From Chryseobacterium sp. GVT01B (GTDB taxonomy: Bacteria; Bacteroidota; Bacteroidia; Flavobacteriales; Weeksellaceae), in assembly GCF_019970045.1 (NCBI RefSeq), contig NZ_JAHXYI010000007.1, positions 124,001 through 188,000 on the forward strand: DNA of 64,000 nt. The letters run 5' to 3'. The position numbers and the translations under genes are program-made. Below the pieces are notes generated by a model, which did not search any database, was not told the DNA's origin, and worked only from the letters and a program-made list of their open reading frames with translations. The number at the start of each line of letters is the position of its first letter. Within the stretch, counting starts at the first letter, position 1. Positions 49,236 through 57,183 of this stretch are shown one piece after another.

Positions 49236-50276
49236 ATGGCTAAAAAGAAAATTATTTCAGAATCTTCGAATCCAAAAAAGAATAAAAAGGATATTTCTGT
49301 AGGAGTTGTAGGGAGCGGAAGTTTTGCAACCGCTATCGTAAAAATGCTTGTTGAAAACTGTAAAGTTGTACACTGGTGCGTAAGAAGTGAATTTGTAAAA
49401 GGAGCCATTGAGCTTCGCGGACACAACCCCACTTATCTTACAGCTGCTCACTTCAATCTGAAAAGCTTAAAATTAACAACGGATATCAATGAACTGGTTT
49501 CTGCCTGTGATGTTATTGTTCTGGCAACTCCATCTATCTACCTGTCTGATACACTGGACAAGATGACCTGTGATTATTCAGATAAGATCTTTATCTCTGC
49601 AATTAAAGGGATTATTCCTAAAGTAAATGATGTGGTAGCCCATTATCTGCGTGATGAATTTAAAATCGGGTTCAGAAATCAGGCTGTTATTGCAGGACCT
49701 TGTCATGCAGAAGAAGTAGCAATGGAAAGACTTTCTTACCTTACCATTGCGGCAGTAGAAGATGAAACGGCTGAAAAACTTGAAGGAATCTTCAGTTCAG
49801 ACTTTATTAAAGTACATACAAGTAAAGATATTTTAGGAAATGAGTACAGTGCCATTCTTAAAAATATTTTTGCGATAGGAGCGGGAATAGCAAGTGGATT
49901 GGGATATGGCGATAACTTTACCGCTGTTTTTGTTTCCAATGCAATCCGTGAAATGGAAGCTTTCCTGGAAGCCATCTATGAAGCACCGAGAGATGTGAAT
50001 GAAAGCGCCTATCTGGGGGATCTTCTGGTGACTGCTTACTCACTTTTCTCAAGAAACAGAAACCTTGGAAATCTTATCGGAAAAGGATATACCGTGAGAT
50101 CTGCCATTCAGTCTATGAATATGGTGGCTGAAGGATATTATGCTGCCGATTCTATTTATAAAACAGCGAAGCAGAAGAATCTTAAACTTCCGATTATAGA
50201 TACCGTATATGCCATTCTTTATGAAGGTAAAAACGCTGAAAAACAGTTTAAAAAACTGACGGCAAAATTGAACTAA
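49236..50276 (+). CDS. gpsA: NAD(P)-dependent glycerol-3-phosphate dehydrogenase
   Basis: The protein has 346 aa. A basic N-terminal tail precedes GVVGSGSFATAIV, the nucleotide-binding loop. ISAIKGI, IAGPCHAEEVA and EYSAILKNIFAIGAGIASGL follow, with the conserved Lys in the last. Supplies sn-glycerol 3-phosphate for phospholipid synthesis. Single-gene unit. Confidence 0.93.
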   Translation: MAKKKIISESSNPKKNKKDISVGVVGSGSFATAIVKMLVENCKVVHWCVRSEFVKGAIELRGHNPTYLTAAHFNLKSLKLTTDINELVSACDVIVLATPSIYLSDTLDKMTCDYSDKIFISAIKGIIPKVNDVVAHYLRDEFKIGFRNQAVIAGPCHAEEVAMERLSYLTIAAVEDETAEKLEGIFSSDFIKVHTSKDILGNEYSAILKNIFAIGAGIASGLGYGDNFTAVFVSNAIREMEAFLEAIYEAPRDVNESAYLGDLLVTAYSLFSRNRNLGNLIGKGYTVRSAIQSMNMVAEGYYAADSIYKTAKQKNLKLPIIDTVYAILYEGKNAEKQFKKLTAKLN

Positions 50277-50552
50277 AACAAGACTTTATCACTGAAATCT
50301 TGTTTGTAAAATAAAATTAACTGAAACTTAAGCATTCCAATGCTTAAGTTTTTTTATGCTCATTCTGATAATCCGGGAGGTAATAATGCTCTCATATTAT
50401 CAATCATTTCAATGATGTTTTATTGAAATTTTCCATGGTTTTTTGTTGTGTACTCAAGAAGTGTTTTTGCAGCAAAAAATAACGTGTTAAAATCGTTAAA
50501 CGCGTTCCTGTTTTTAAAACTTTTCCCGAAATTTGAAGTAAAATTTAAAATT

Positions 50553-52058
50553 ATGTCACAATCGCTTACAAGCAGAACACCGAAACCTAAATATGACGTT
50601 GTACTGATAGGCGGCGGAATCATGAGCGCCACTTTAGCAACGCTGCTTCATGAATTTGATCCAAATCTTGAAATCGCAATCTTTGAAAGACTCGGAAGAT
50701 TTGCCAAAGAAAGTACAGCAGCATGGAACAACGCCGGAACAGGGCACTCCGCATTTTGTGAGCTAAATTATACCCCGGAAAAACCAGACGGGTCTATTGA
50801 TATCACCAAAGCAGAAAGTATTGCAGAACAGTTTGAAATTTCAAAACAATTCTGGGCATATCTGCTCACCAAAGGCTATATTCATGAGCCAAAAGAATTT
50901 ATCAATTCATGCCCGCATATGAGTCTGGTATTCGGAGAAAAAGATGCTGAATATCTTAAAAAACGCCACGATAAAATGGCAGAATCTGTTCTTTTCTCAG
51001 GAATGGAATTTTCTACAGATCATGAGAAACTGAGAGAATGGATTCCTTTGGTAATGAGCAAAAGAAATCAATCCGAAGTAATGGCGGCGACGAAGATGGA
51101 TATGGGGACGGATGTGAATTTCGGAACACTGACAAGAAAAATGGGAAGACATCTTCTGGAAGATTCCAATGTTGAGGTTTTCCTATATCATGAAGTGAAA
51201 GACATAGATCCAAGAGAAGACGGGAAATGGGGAATGAAGGTAAAAGACAGAATCCATAGTCACAAGCAGGAAGTGGTGGCAGACTTTGTTTTCATTGGAG
51301 CAGGAGGATATGCGCTTCCGTTATTGGACAGTTCAGATATTAAAGAAAGTGAAGGTTACGGAGGTTTCCCGGTTTCCGGACAGTGGCTGGTAAGCCATAA
51401 CCAGGAATTGGTAGAAAAACACCAGGCTAAAGTATATACACAGGCTACGGTAGACGCACCTCCAATGTCTGTTCCACACCTTGACCTTAGAATTATTGAT
51501 GGTAAGAAAGCTCTTCTTTTCGGGCCTTTTGCAGGTTTTTCCACCAAATTCCTGAGAGAAGGAAGCTATCTTGATCTTCCTGAAAGTGTAAACACCAAAA
51601 ACCTGAAATCGCTTTTCGGAGCATGGTGGCATAATATTCCTCTCACGAAATATCTTATTCAGCAGGTTGCCATGACAAAATCTCAGAGAATGCAGCATTT
51701 GAGAGAATTTGTCAAAGATGCTAAAGAAGACGACTGGGAATTGAAAGTAGCAGGCCAGAGGGTTCAGGTCATCAAAAAAGATGAAAAAGAAGGAGGTAAG
51801 CTGGAATTCGGAACTGAAGTGGTGGTGAATAAGAGCGGAACAATTGCTTCTCTGCTGGGAGCTTCGCCAGGTGCATCTACAGCAGTATATGCCATGTTGA
51901 ATGTGCTGGAAAAATGCTTCCCGGAAAAGCTTCATGGAGAATGGAAAGGAAAACTGCTTGAAATGGTTCCTTCTTACGGACAAAAGCTGGCTGAAAACCC
52001 TGAACTGACCAATGAAGTGAGAAATTATACAAAAGAAAAATTAGAATTAGAATATTAA
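50553..52058 (+). CDS. mqo: Malate:quinone oxidoreductase
   Basis: The protein has 501 aa. DVVLIGGGIMSATLATLL binds FAD; STAAWNNAGTGHSAFCELNYTP is the Mqo signature. The ATG at 50553 (MSQSLTSRTPKPKYDV) is chosen over a longer frame. A peripheral membrane flavoenzyme that passes malate electrons to quinone in the citric acid cycle, common in flavobacteria. Confidence 0.95.
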   Translation: MSQSLTSRTPKPKYDVVLIGGGIMSATLATLLHEFDPNLEIAIFERLGRFAKESTAAWNNAGTGHSAFCELNYTPEKPDGSIDITKAESIAEQFEISKQFWAYLLTKGYIHEPKEFINSCPHMSLVFGEKDAEYLKKRHDKMAESVLFSGMEFSTDHEKLREWIPLVMSKRNQSEVMAATKMDMGTDVNFGTLTRKMGRHLLEDSNVEVFLYHEVKDIDPREDGKWGMKVKDRIHSHKQEVVADFVFIGAGGYALPLLDSSDIKESEGYGGFPVSGQWLVSHNQELVEKHQAKVYTQATVDAPPMSVPHLDLRIIDGKKALLFGPFAGFSTKFLREGSYLDLPESVNTKNLKSLFGAWWHNIPLTKYLIQQVAMTKSQRMQHLREFVKDAKEDDWELKVAGQRVQVIKKDEKEGGKLEFGTEVVVNKSGTIASLLGASPGASTAVYAMLNVLEKCFPEKLHGEWKGKLLEMVPSYGQKLAENPELTNEVRNYTKEKLELEY

Positions 52059-52062
52059 TACC

Positions 52063-52120
52063 AATAATGAGCAATGAGTAGCAGCATCTATTACTCATTG
52101 CTCATTATTTATTACTTATT
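52063..52120. repeat. AT-rich palindrome of the tRNA-array spacer type
   Basis: TAATGAGCAATGAGTA on the left mirrors TACTCATTGCTCATTA on the right with loop GCAGCATCTAT. Same family as the spacers at 7695-8460. Confidence 0.75.
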
Positions 52121-52125
52121 AAAAG

Positions 52126-52527
52126 GTGGAAGAAGTAATTGTAAAACCTGTTATTGCCAAGGAAATCCTGGAATCTCTTCAGGCGAAAACGGAAGAGGAG
52201 AAGCAGGTGATTGTACACTGTTGTTTTCCGGCATCACCGTTTTTAGGAAACCTGATCAGGATCTGGCATTCGACCTATCTTTTTGATAACCAGTCTGAGC
52301 ATAGAAGTAAATTGATTCATGCAGAAAACATCTCAATTTCTCCTTACTGGACTCCGGTTCCTTTTATGAAAGATTTTTGGTTTACCCTGATATTTTCTGG
52401 GCTTCCGAAAGACTGCAAAAGTTTTGATTTAAAAGAAGTAATTCCTGAGGAGGGCGGCTTTTTTGTAGAATCAATCAAAAGAAATTCTTCCGATGTGTAC
52501 CGTGTAAAAATTTCAGAATCTTATTAA
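52126..52527 (+). CDS. Hypothetical protein upstream of the AadS-like gene
   Basis: The protein has 133 aa and a GTG start (52126). It includes CCFPASPFLGNLIRIWHSTYL and SPYWTPVPFMKDFWFTLIFSGLP, strand-rich, with no signal peptide. No family recognised. One base separates it from the nucleotidyltransferase gene, so it may be cotranslated. Confidence 0.6.
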   Translation: MEEVIVKPVIAKEILESLQAKTEEEKQVIVHCCFPASPFLGNLIRIWHSTYLFDNQSEHRSKLIHAENISISPYWTPVPFMKDFWFTLIFSGLPKDCKSFDLKEVIPEEGGFFVESIKRNSSDVYRVKISESY

Positions 52528-52528
52528 T

Positions 52529-53395
52529 ATGAAAGTAAGGGAAGAAAAACTGAAACAGATTATTCATTGGGCCGAAAACAACCCTGATATCCGTGCTGTG
52601 CTTCTGACCAGTTCACTGGTAAACCCTTATGCTCCCGTAGATGATTTAAGTGATCTGGATGTAGAGCTTGTTTTTGAAAACAGGACATCTTATGAGTCCG
52701 GAAATGAATGGATCAGACTTTTTGGTGATCCTATTTCCATGATTGAAGAAGATGACCATGTTTTTGAGGGAAAACATGCCATGAAAATGGTTTTGTATAA
52801 AGACCATGTGAAAGTTGACTTTAAGCTCTACCAGGTATCTGAATTTATTGAAGAAATCAATGAAGAAACTCTTCCCGAGGATTGGGATGTAGGATATCAG
52901 GTTTTAATAGACAAAGATGGTCTGACAAGAAATATGAAACCCCCGACCTATCAGTCGATCATGATACATCAGCCTACGGAAAAAGAATTTCAACAGCTGT
53001 TCAATGATTTCTGGTGGGATACAACCTATGTGGCAAAATGTCTTAAACGTGGGGATATTTTTTATGCCAAATTCATGTCTGAAAATGTCCTGCGTACAGA
53101 TTATCTGGTTCCTTTGATTGAATGGTATATTGCCGGAAATCATGACTGGAATACTATTACCACCAATAAACACGGAAGACTTTTCAAACAATATTTATCT
53201 TCGGACTTATGGAATAAAGTGGAAGCTACTTTCTCAGGAAATGATATTGAAGAAAACTGGAAAGCACTATTTGCCTGTGCCGATCTGGTACATGAGCTGG
53301 GAACTTCTTTAGCCGAAAAACTTCACTTTATCTATCCGGTGAAACTGGAAGACGATATTCGTAACTATCTTACAGAAATACAATCAATACCCTGA
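52529..53395 (+). CDS. AadS-like aminoglycoside 6-adenylyltransferase
   Basis: The protein has 288 aa. LLTSSLVNPYAPVDDLSDLDVELVF carries the nucleotidyltransferase signature with DxD; HVKVDFKLY gives the third acidic residue. Length and pattern match the streptomycin adenylyltransferase group including Bacteroidota AadS. Embedded among housekeeping genes with no mobile elements, so it appears intrinsic. Resistance activity is inferred. Confidence 0.8.
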   Translation: MKVREEKLKQIIHWAENNPDIRAVLLTSSLVNPYAPVDDLSDLDVELVFENRTSYESGNEWIRLFGDPISMIEEDDHVFEGKHAMKMVLYKDHVKVDFKLYQVSEFIEEINEETLPEDWDVGYQVLIDKDGLTRNMKPPTYQSIMIHQPTEKEFQQLFNDFWWDTTYVAKCLKRGDIFYAKFMSENVLRTDYLVPLIEWYIAGNHDWNTITTNKHGRLFKQYLSSDLWNKVEATFSGNDIEENWKALFACADLVHELGTSLAEKLHFIYPVKLEDDIRNYLTEIQSIP

Positions 53396-53397
53396 TT

Positions 53398-54978
53398 TCA
53401 GGCAAATTCATTGTGTTTGATGAGGTTTTCAATACAGTATTCTGCAATCGCTGTAATGGTAACAAACGGATTAACCCCAATGGTTCCGGGAATTAATGAT
53501 CCGTCCAGAACATACATATTTTCGTGATCTTTTAGTTTTCCGAATTCGTTGGTAGCTTCACCCAGAACACACCCACCAAGCGGATGATAACAGATATCAG
53601 CTCCGAAACCATTATTGAAAAGCAGATGGCTTCGGGTTCCGCCATTGGCTTTATTCATTTTACGGATAAAATATTGGGCATTTTCTCTCATTTTGGCAGT
53701 ATTGCTTTCGTCCCAGTTCAAAGTCAGAGATCGGCTGGCTTTATTGTACACAACTTCTCCCTTTTTATCAACTCTGTTGATTAGCAGGTATAAAGCGGTA
53801 GCGACATCCATTCCCATTGGTAAAGGAGCAATCTCTGTAAAAAACGGGTGATCAGGATCGTCCCAGTTGTCAATGCCGCCTACCGGAATAGTAGATTGCT
53901 TGGCTCCTGTACCGCCAGACAAAGGTTTTACCCAGTTTCTTCCGGTCATAAAATTCCCGTTATTTCCCCATTGTTTTCCGATCTTTTCATGAACAGGGAA
54001 ATTGTTTTCCGCATGAGATTGTAGCAGAAGCTGTAAAGTTCCCATTGTTCCTGCGGAAAGAATCAGCTTTTTACAGTTGAAAACTTTGTCAGCAACCGGA
54101 ATTCCTGATGTATCAATCTGCTGGACATTTAATGTATAGCTTTTATCATCATTAAGTTTTATCGTTTGGACACAATGAAGATCAAGAATTTCTAAATTTC
54201 CGGTTTCCAGTGCTTTTCTGAGATAAGTTTTATCCAGACTGTTTTTTCCATAATTGTTACCATAAATAACTTCGGTATTAAGAGCTGAGCGGGGAACTTC
54301 ATTCCGGAATTCTTTTTCCATATACTTAAAATCATACACGTTCGGAACTCTCATGGTCTTAAAACCAGCTTTGTGGGCCTCTTCTTCACCTACCCGTGTG
54401 AATTTATAATAAGGACAGTCTTTCAGAAACTGTTCATCAATTACATTTACCTTGAGCTCTTCCCGTACCAGAGGAAAGTAATGATTGTAAAACTTTTCAG
54501 CATCAAGATCTGGAAAAACTTCCTTGAAATAGCTTTCTTTGGGAGTAACAGCCATACCTCCGTTCACAAGAGAGCCCCCGCCAACGCCTCTTCCTACCCA
54601 GATATTGATATGTTCAAAATCCAGACGGTCTAATATTCCGGTAAAAGGTGTTAAAGAAAAAATATTCATGAAAGGTGCAATGCTTTTCTTTTTCAGCCAT
54701 GCAGAACTTTTCCCGGGTTTTAAAAGATTGGAAAACGGAATTCCTGCTTTCTCCCAGTTAAGACCCATTTCAAGCATCAACACTTTTTTTCCGGCTTCAC
54801 AAAGGCGTAATGCAGATACAGCTCCTCCGTACCCGCTGCCAATGATTATAATCGGAACATCAGTATTTTCTGTTATCTGGCTGTTTTTTCTTTCCGCGGC
54901 CCGGAATAGTTCAGATTGAAGAAAATAGAAACCTGATATCGCTAATGCACTGGTCCTGATGAAATTTTTTCTGTCCAT
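53398..54978 (-). CDS. GMC oxidoreductase, cholesterol-oxidase-like
   Basis: The protein has 526 aa. The start MDRKNFIRTSALAISGFYFL is a secretion signal that lacks the twin Arg. IIIIGSGYGGAVSALRLCEAG binds FAD; GRGVGGGSLVNGG and the C-terminal CYHPLGGCVLG..DGSLIPGTIGVNP are GMC/cholesterol oxidase hallmarks. It should oxidise a sterol-like or other alcohol in the periplasm; substrate unknown. Convergent with the AadS-like gene with 2 bp between stops. Confidence 0.85.
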   Translation of the reverse strand: MDRKNFIRTSALAISGFYFLQSELFRAAERKNSQITENTDVPIIIIGSGYGGAVSALRLCEAGKKVLMLEMGLNWEKAGIPFSNLLKPGKSSAWLKKKSIAPFMNIFSLTPFTGILDRLDFEHINIWVGRGVGGGSLVNGGMAVTPKESYFKEVFPDLDAEKFYNHYFPLVREELKVNVIDEQFLKDCPYYKFTRVGEEEAHKAGFKTMRVPNVYDFKYMEKEFRNEVPRSALNTEVIYGNNYGKNSLDKTYLRKALETGNLEILDLHCVQTIKLNDDKSYTLNVQQIDTSGIPVADKVFNCKKLILSAGTMGTLQLLLQSHAENNFPVHEKIGKQWGNNGNFMTGRNWVKPLSGGTGAKQSTIPVGGIDNWDDPDHPFFTEIAPLPMGMDVATALYLLINRVDKKGEVVYNKASRSLTLNWDESNTAKMRENAQYFIRKMNKANGGTRSHLLFNNGFGADICYHPLGGCVLGEATNEFGKLKDHENMYVLDGSLIPGTIGVNPFVTITAIAEYCIENLIKHNEFA

Positions 54979-55109
54979 GAGCTTTGTTTTTCAAAAAGTA
55001 TGCTAGATCAGCCGGTGCTTATTTTATTTAAAACAGATTATATTTTTTTATTAGAATTTTAACTTTTGTTGTTCCGGAAATTCATAGTTTTACTTATAAT
55101 TTTATATTC

Positions 55110-55727
55110 ATGAAAAAATATATAGTACTCTTTTTACTCCTTCCATTATGGGCTTTTTCTCAGAAAACGGTTTCAAAGGAAGAGAAAGATGTTCAGAAAT
55201 TTCAGAAAGAGCTCAATGCTGAATATCTTAATCCAAAAGAGACTCCGTTAAGAGGAGATAATTTTAAAAACTTTAAAGGGCACCCTTTCTTTCCTTTTGA
55301 TGCCAAATACAGAGTAACCGCTAAATTTGTTAAATCAAAAGATACACAACCCTTTGAACTTCCTACTTCTTCAGGAAAAACAAAAACATATCAGGAGTAC
55401 GGAAAAGCCACATTTATGCTGGATAATAAACCCTATACAGTCACTTTATACCAAAGTCTGGCTTTAATTAAACAGGATAAATACAAAGACTATCTTTTTC
55501 TTCCGTTCCGCGATGCTACCAATGAAAAAGAAACCTATGGAGGAGGGAAATATATGGATCTGAAGATTCCGAAAGGAAACACTATTGTACTTGATTTTAA
55601 TCAATCTTATCATCCTTTTTGTGCTTATAATGCGTACGATTACAATTGCCCTATTGTTCCTGAGGAGAATAAACTTCCCGTGGAAATCCGTGCAGGAGTA
55701 ATGTATGAAGATATTTACCATCACTAA
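55110..55727 (+). CDS. DUF1684 protein with signal peptide
   Basis: The protein has 205 aa. Signal KKYIVLFLLLPLWAFSQ. The core FPFDAKYRVTAKF..YGKATFMLDNK..LFLPFRDATNEKETYGGGKYMDL and NQSYHPFCAYNAYDYNCPI is typical of DUF1684. Periplasmic, activity unknown. Five bp before the GNAT gene. Confidence 0.9.
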   Translation: MKKYIVLFLLLPLWAFSQKTVSKEEKDVQKFQKELNAEYLNPKETPLRGDNFKNFKGHPFFPFDAKYRVTAKFVKSKDTQPFELPTSSGKTKTYQEYGKATFMLDNKPYTVTLYQSLALIKQDKYKDYLFLPFRDATNEKETYGGGKYMDLKIPKGNTIVLDFNQSYHPFCAYNAYDYNCPIVPEENKLPVEIRAGVMYEDIYHH

Positions 55728-55731
55728 AACT

Positions 55732-56205
55732 ATGATACATTTAGAATTCTATAAACCAGAAGATCTTTCCGGAGTCAGTTATGCTTTGGATGAAAACCAA
55801 ATGCAATTTACCGCGACAGCTCAACAGGCTTTGAAAAGTATCAGCGAACGGGATGACGACGACGCATTTCCGGTGACTATATTTGAAAATGATCAGGTTG
55901 CAGGTTTTTTTGTCCTTGATTTCGGGAAAGATAAATTTGAACTTACCGATGATGAGACATCAGTTTTACTGCGTTCTTTATCTGTAAATCCTCAGATGCA
56001 GGGAAAAGGAATAGGAAAAATGGCTATGCTGGAGGTCGGGAATTTTGTAAAAACTCACTTCGGGGATTGTAAAGAAATTGTACTGGCCGTCAATCAGAAA
56101 AATGATTCAGCTTATCATATTTATCTTCAGTCAGGATACATTTTTGACGGTAAAACCAGAATCGGAAGGAGCGGGCCTCAATACCTGATGCACAAAAAAC
56201 TTTAA
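55732..56205 (+). CDS. GNAT family N-acetyltransferase
   Basis: The protein has 157 aa. LLRSLSVNPQMQGKGIGKMAM carries the acetyl-CoA Q/RxxGxG/A loop; the C-terminus (NDSAYHIYLQSGYIF) is a usual GNAT ending. Start at 55732 rather than an overlapping ATG. Substrate unknown. Confidence 0.9.
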   Translation: MIHLEFYKPEDLSGVSYALDENQMQFTATAQQALKSISERDDDDAFPVTIFENDQVAGFFVLDFGKDKFELTDDETSVLLRSLSVNPQMQGKGIGKMAMLEVGNFVKTHFGDCKEIVLAVNQKNDSAYHIYLQSGYIFDGKTRIGRSGPQYLMHKKL

Positions 56206-56249
56206 TAAAATTTTAAAATCATAATTTTTTATCTGCTGATATCTTTCCA

Positions 56250-56257
56250 TAACTTTG
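56250..56257 (+). promoter_or_regulatory. Promoter -7 element of the SDR gene
   Basis: TAACTTTG (TAnnTTTG) lies 21 bp before the ATG at 56279 and overlaps the alternative upstream start, which is therefore rejected. Confidence 0.65.
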
Positions 56258-56278
56258 AGTAACATCAAATTACAAAAC

Positions 56279-57088
56279 ATGGAAATATCACTTCAAAATC
56301 AGGTTGCTGTGGTTACAGGAGCCTCCAGCGGAATAGGTTCAGGAATCGCAAAATCATTAGCGGAAGCAGGAGCAACAGTCATTGTCAACCATTCTTCGGA
56401 AAGATCTACAGAGGAAGCCAAAGCTGTTTTGAAAGAAATCACTGATGCCGGAGGAAATGGGATCACTTATGCCTGTGATGTCTCTAAAGAAGACCAGGTA
56501 ATCAAAATGTTTCAGGATGTTGTTTCCGAATTTCAAACCGTAGATATTCTGGTGAATAACGCAGGCATTCAAAAGGATGCAAAATTTACCGAAATGACAA
56601 TAGACCAATGGAATGCTGTCATTGGTGTTAACCTGACGGGACAGTTTCTATGTGCCAGAGAAGCCATTAAAGAATTTCTGCGGCGTGGGATAGATCCTTC
56701 ACGTTCTGTAGCTTGTGGAAAGATTATTCATATCAGTTCTGTGCATGAAATTATTCCATGGGCCGGACATGCTAACTACGCATCAAGCAAAGGAGCCATC
56801 AGAATGTTGATGCAAACCCTTGCGCAGGAATATGGAGCAGCCAAAATCAGGGTTAATTCTATCTGTCCGGGAGCCATTCAGACTCCTATTAATCAGAGTG
56901 CATGGAGTACTCCTGAAGCACTCAATTCTCTTCTTACCCTTATTCCTTATAACAGAATCGGACAGCCGCAGGATATCGGAAATTTGGCAGCTTTTCTTGC
57001 CAGTGATCTTGCTGATTATATCACAGGAACAAGCATTTTCGTAGATGGTGGAATGACTACGTTTGAGAGTTTTTCTACCGGAGGATAG
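56279..57088 (+). CDS. Short-chain dehydrogenase, glucose 1-dehydrogenase-like
   Basis: The protein has 269 aa. VVTGASSGIGSGIAKSL binds NAD(P); ILVNNAGIQ, HISSVHEIIPWAGHANYASSKGA gives the Ser-Tyr-Lys triad and FVDGGMT ends the fold. It resembles glucose 1-dehydrogenase SDRs and sits next to a GH63 glucosidase, fitting sugar metabolism. Confidence 0.88.
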   Translation: MEISLQNQVAVVTGASSGIGSGIAKSLAEAGATVIVNHSSERSTEEAKAVLKEITDAGGNGITYACDVSKEDQVIKMFQDVVSEFQTVDILVNNAGIQKDAKFTEMTIDQWNAVIGVNLTGQFLCAREAIKEFLRRGIDPSRSVACGKIIHISSVHEIIPWAGHANYASSKGAIRMLMQTLAQEYGAAKIRVNSICPGAIQTPINQSAWSTPEALNSLLTLIPYNRIGQPQDIGNLAAFLASDLADYITGTSIFVDGGMTTFESFSTGG

Positions 57089-57183
57089 TGTAGTTTTAAA
57101 GTTCAAGGTTTAGGGTTTAAAGTTTTGAGCTTATTGTCATCAATACATGAATACATTTTACAATTGTACAAAACATCTTGTCT

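Noticed and set aside
52529..53395. Acquired resistance cassette
   Set aside because: No integron, transposon or insertion sequence borders the AadS-like gene, and its base composition looks like its neighbours'.
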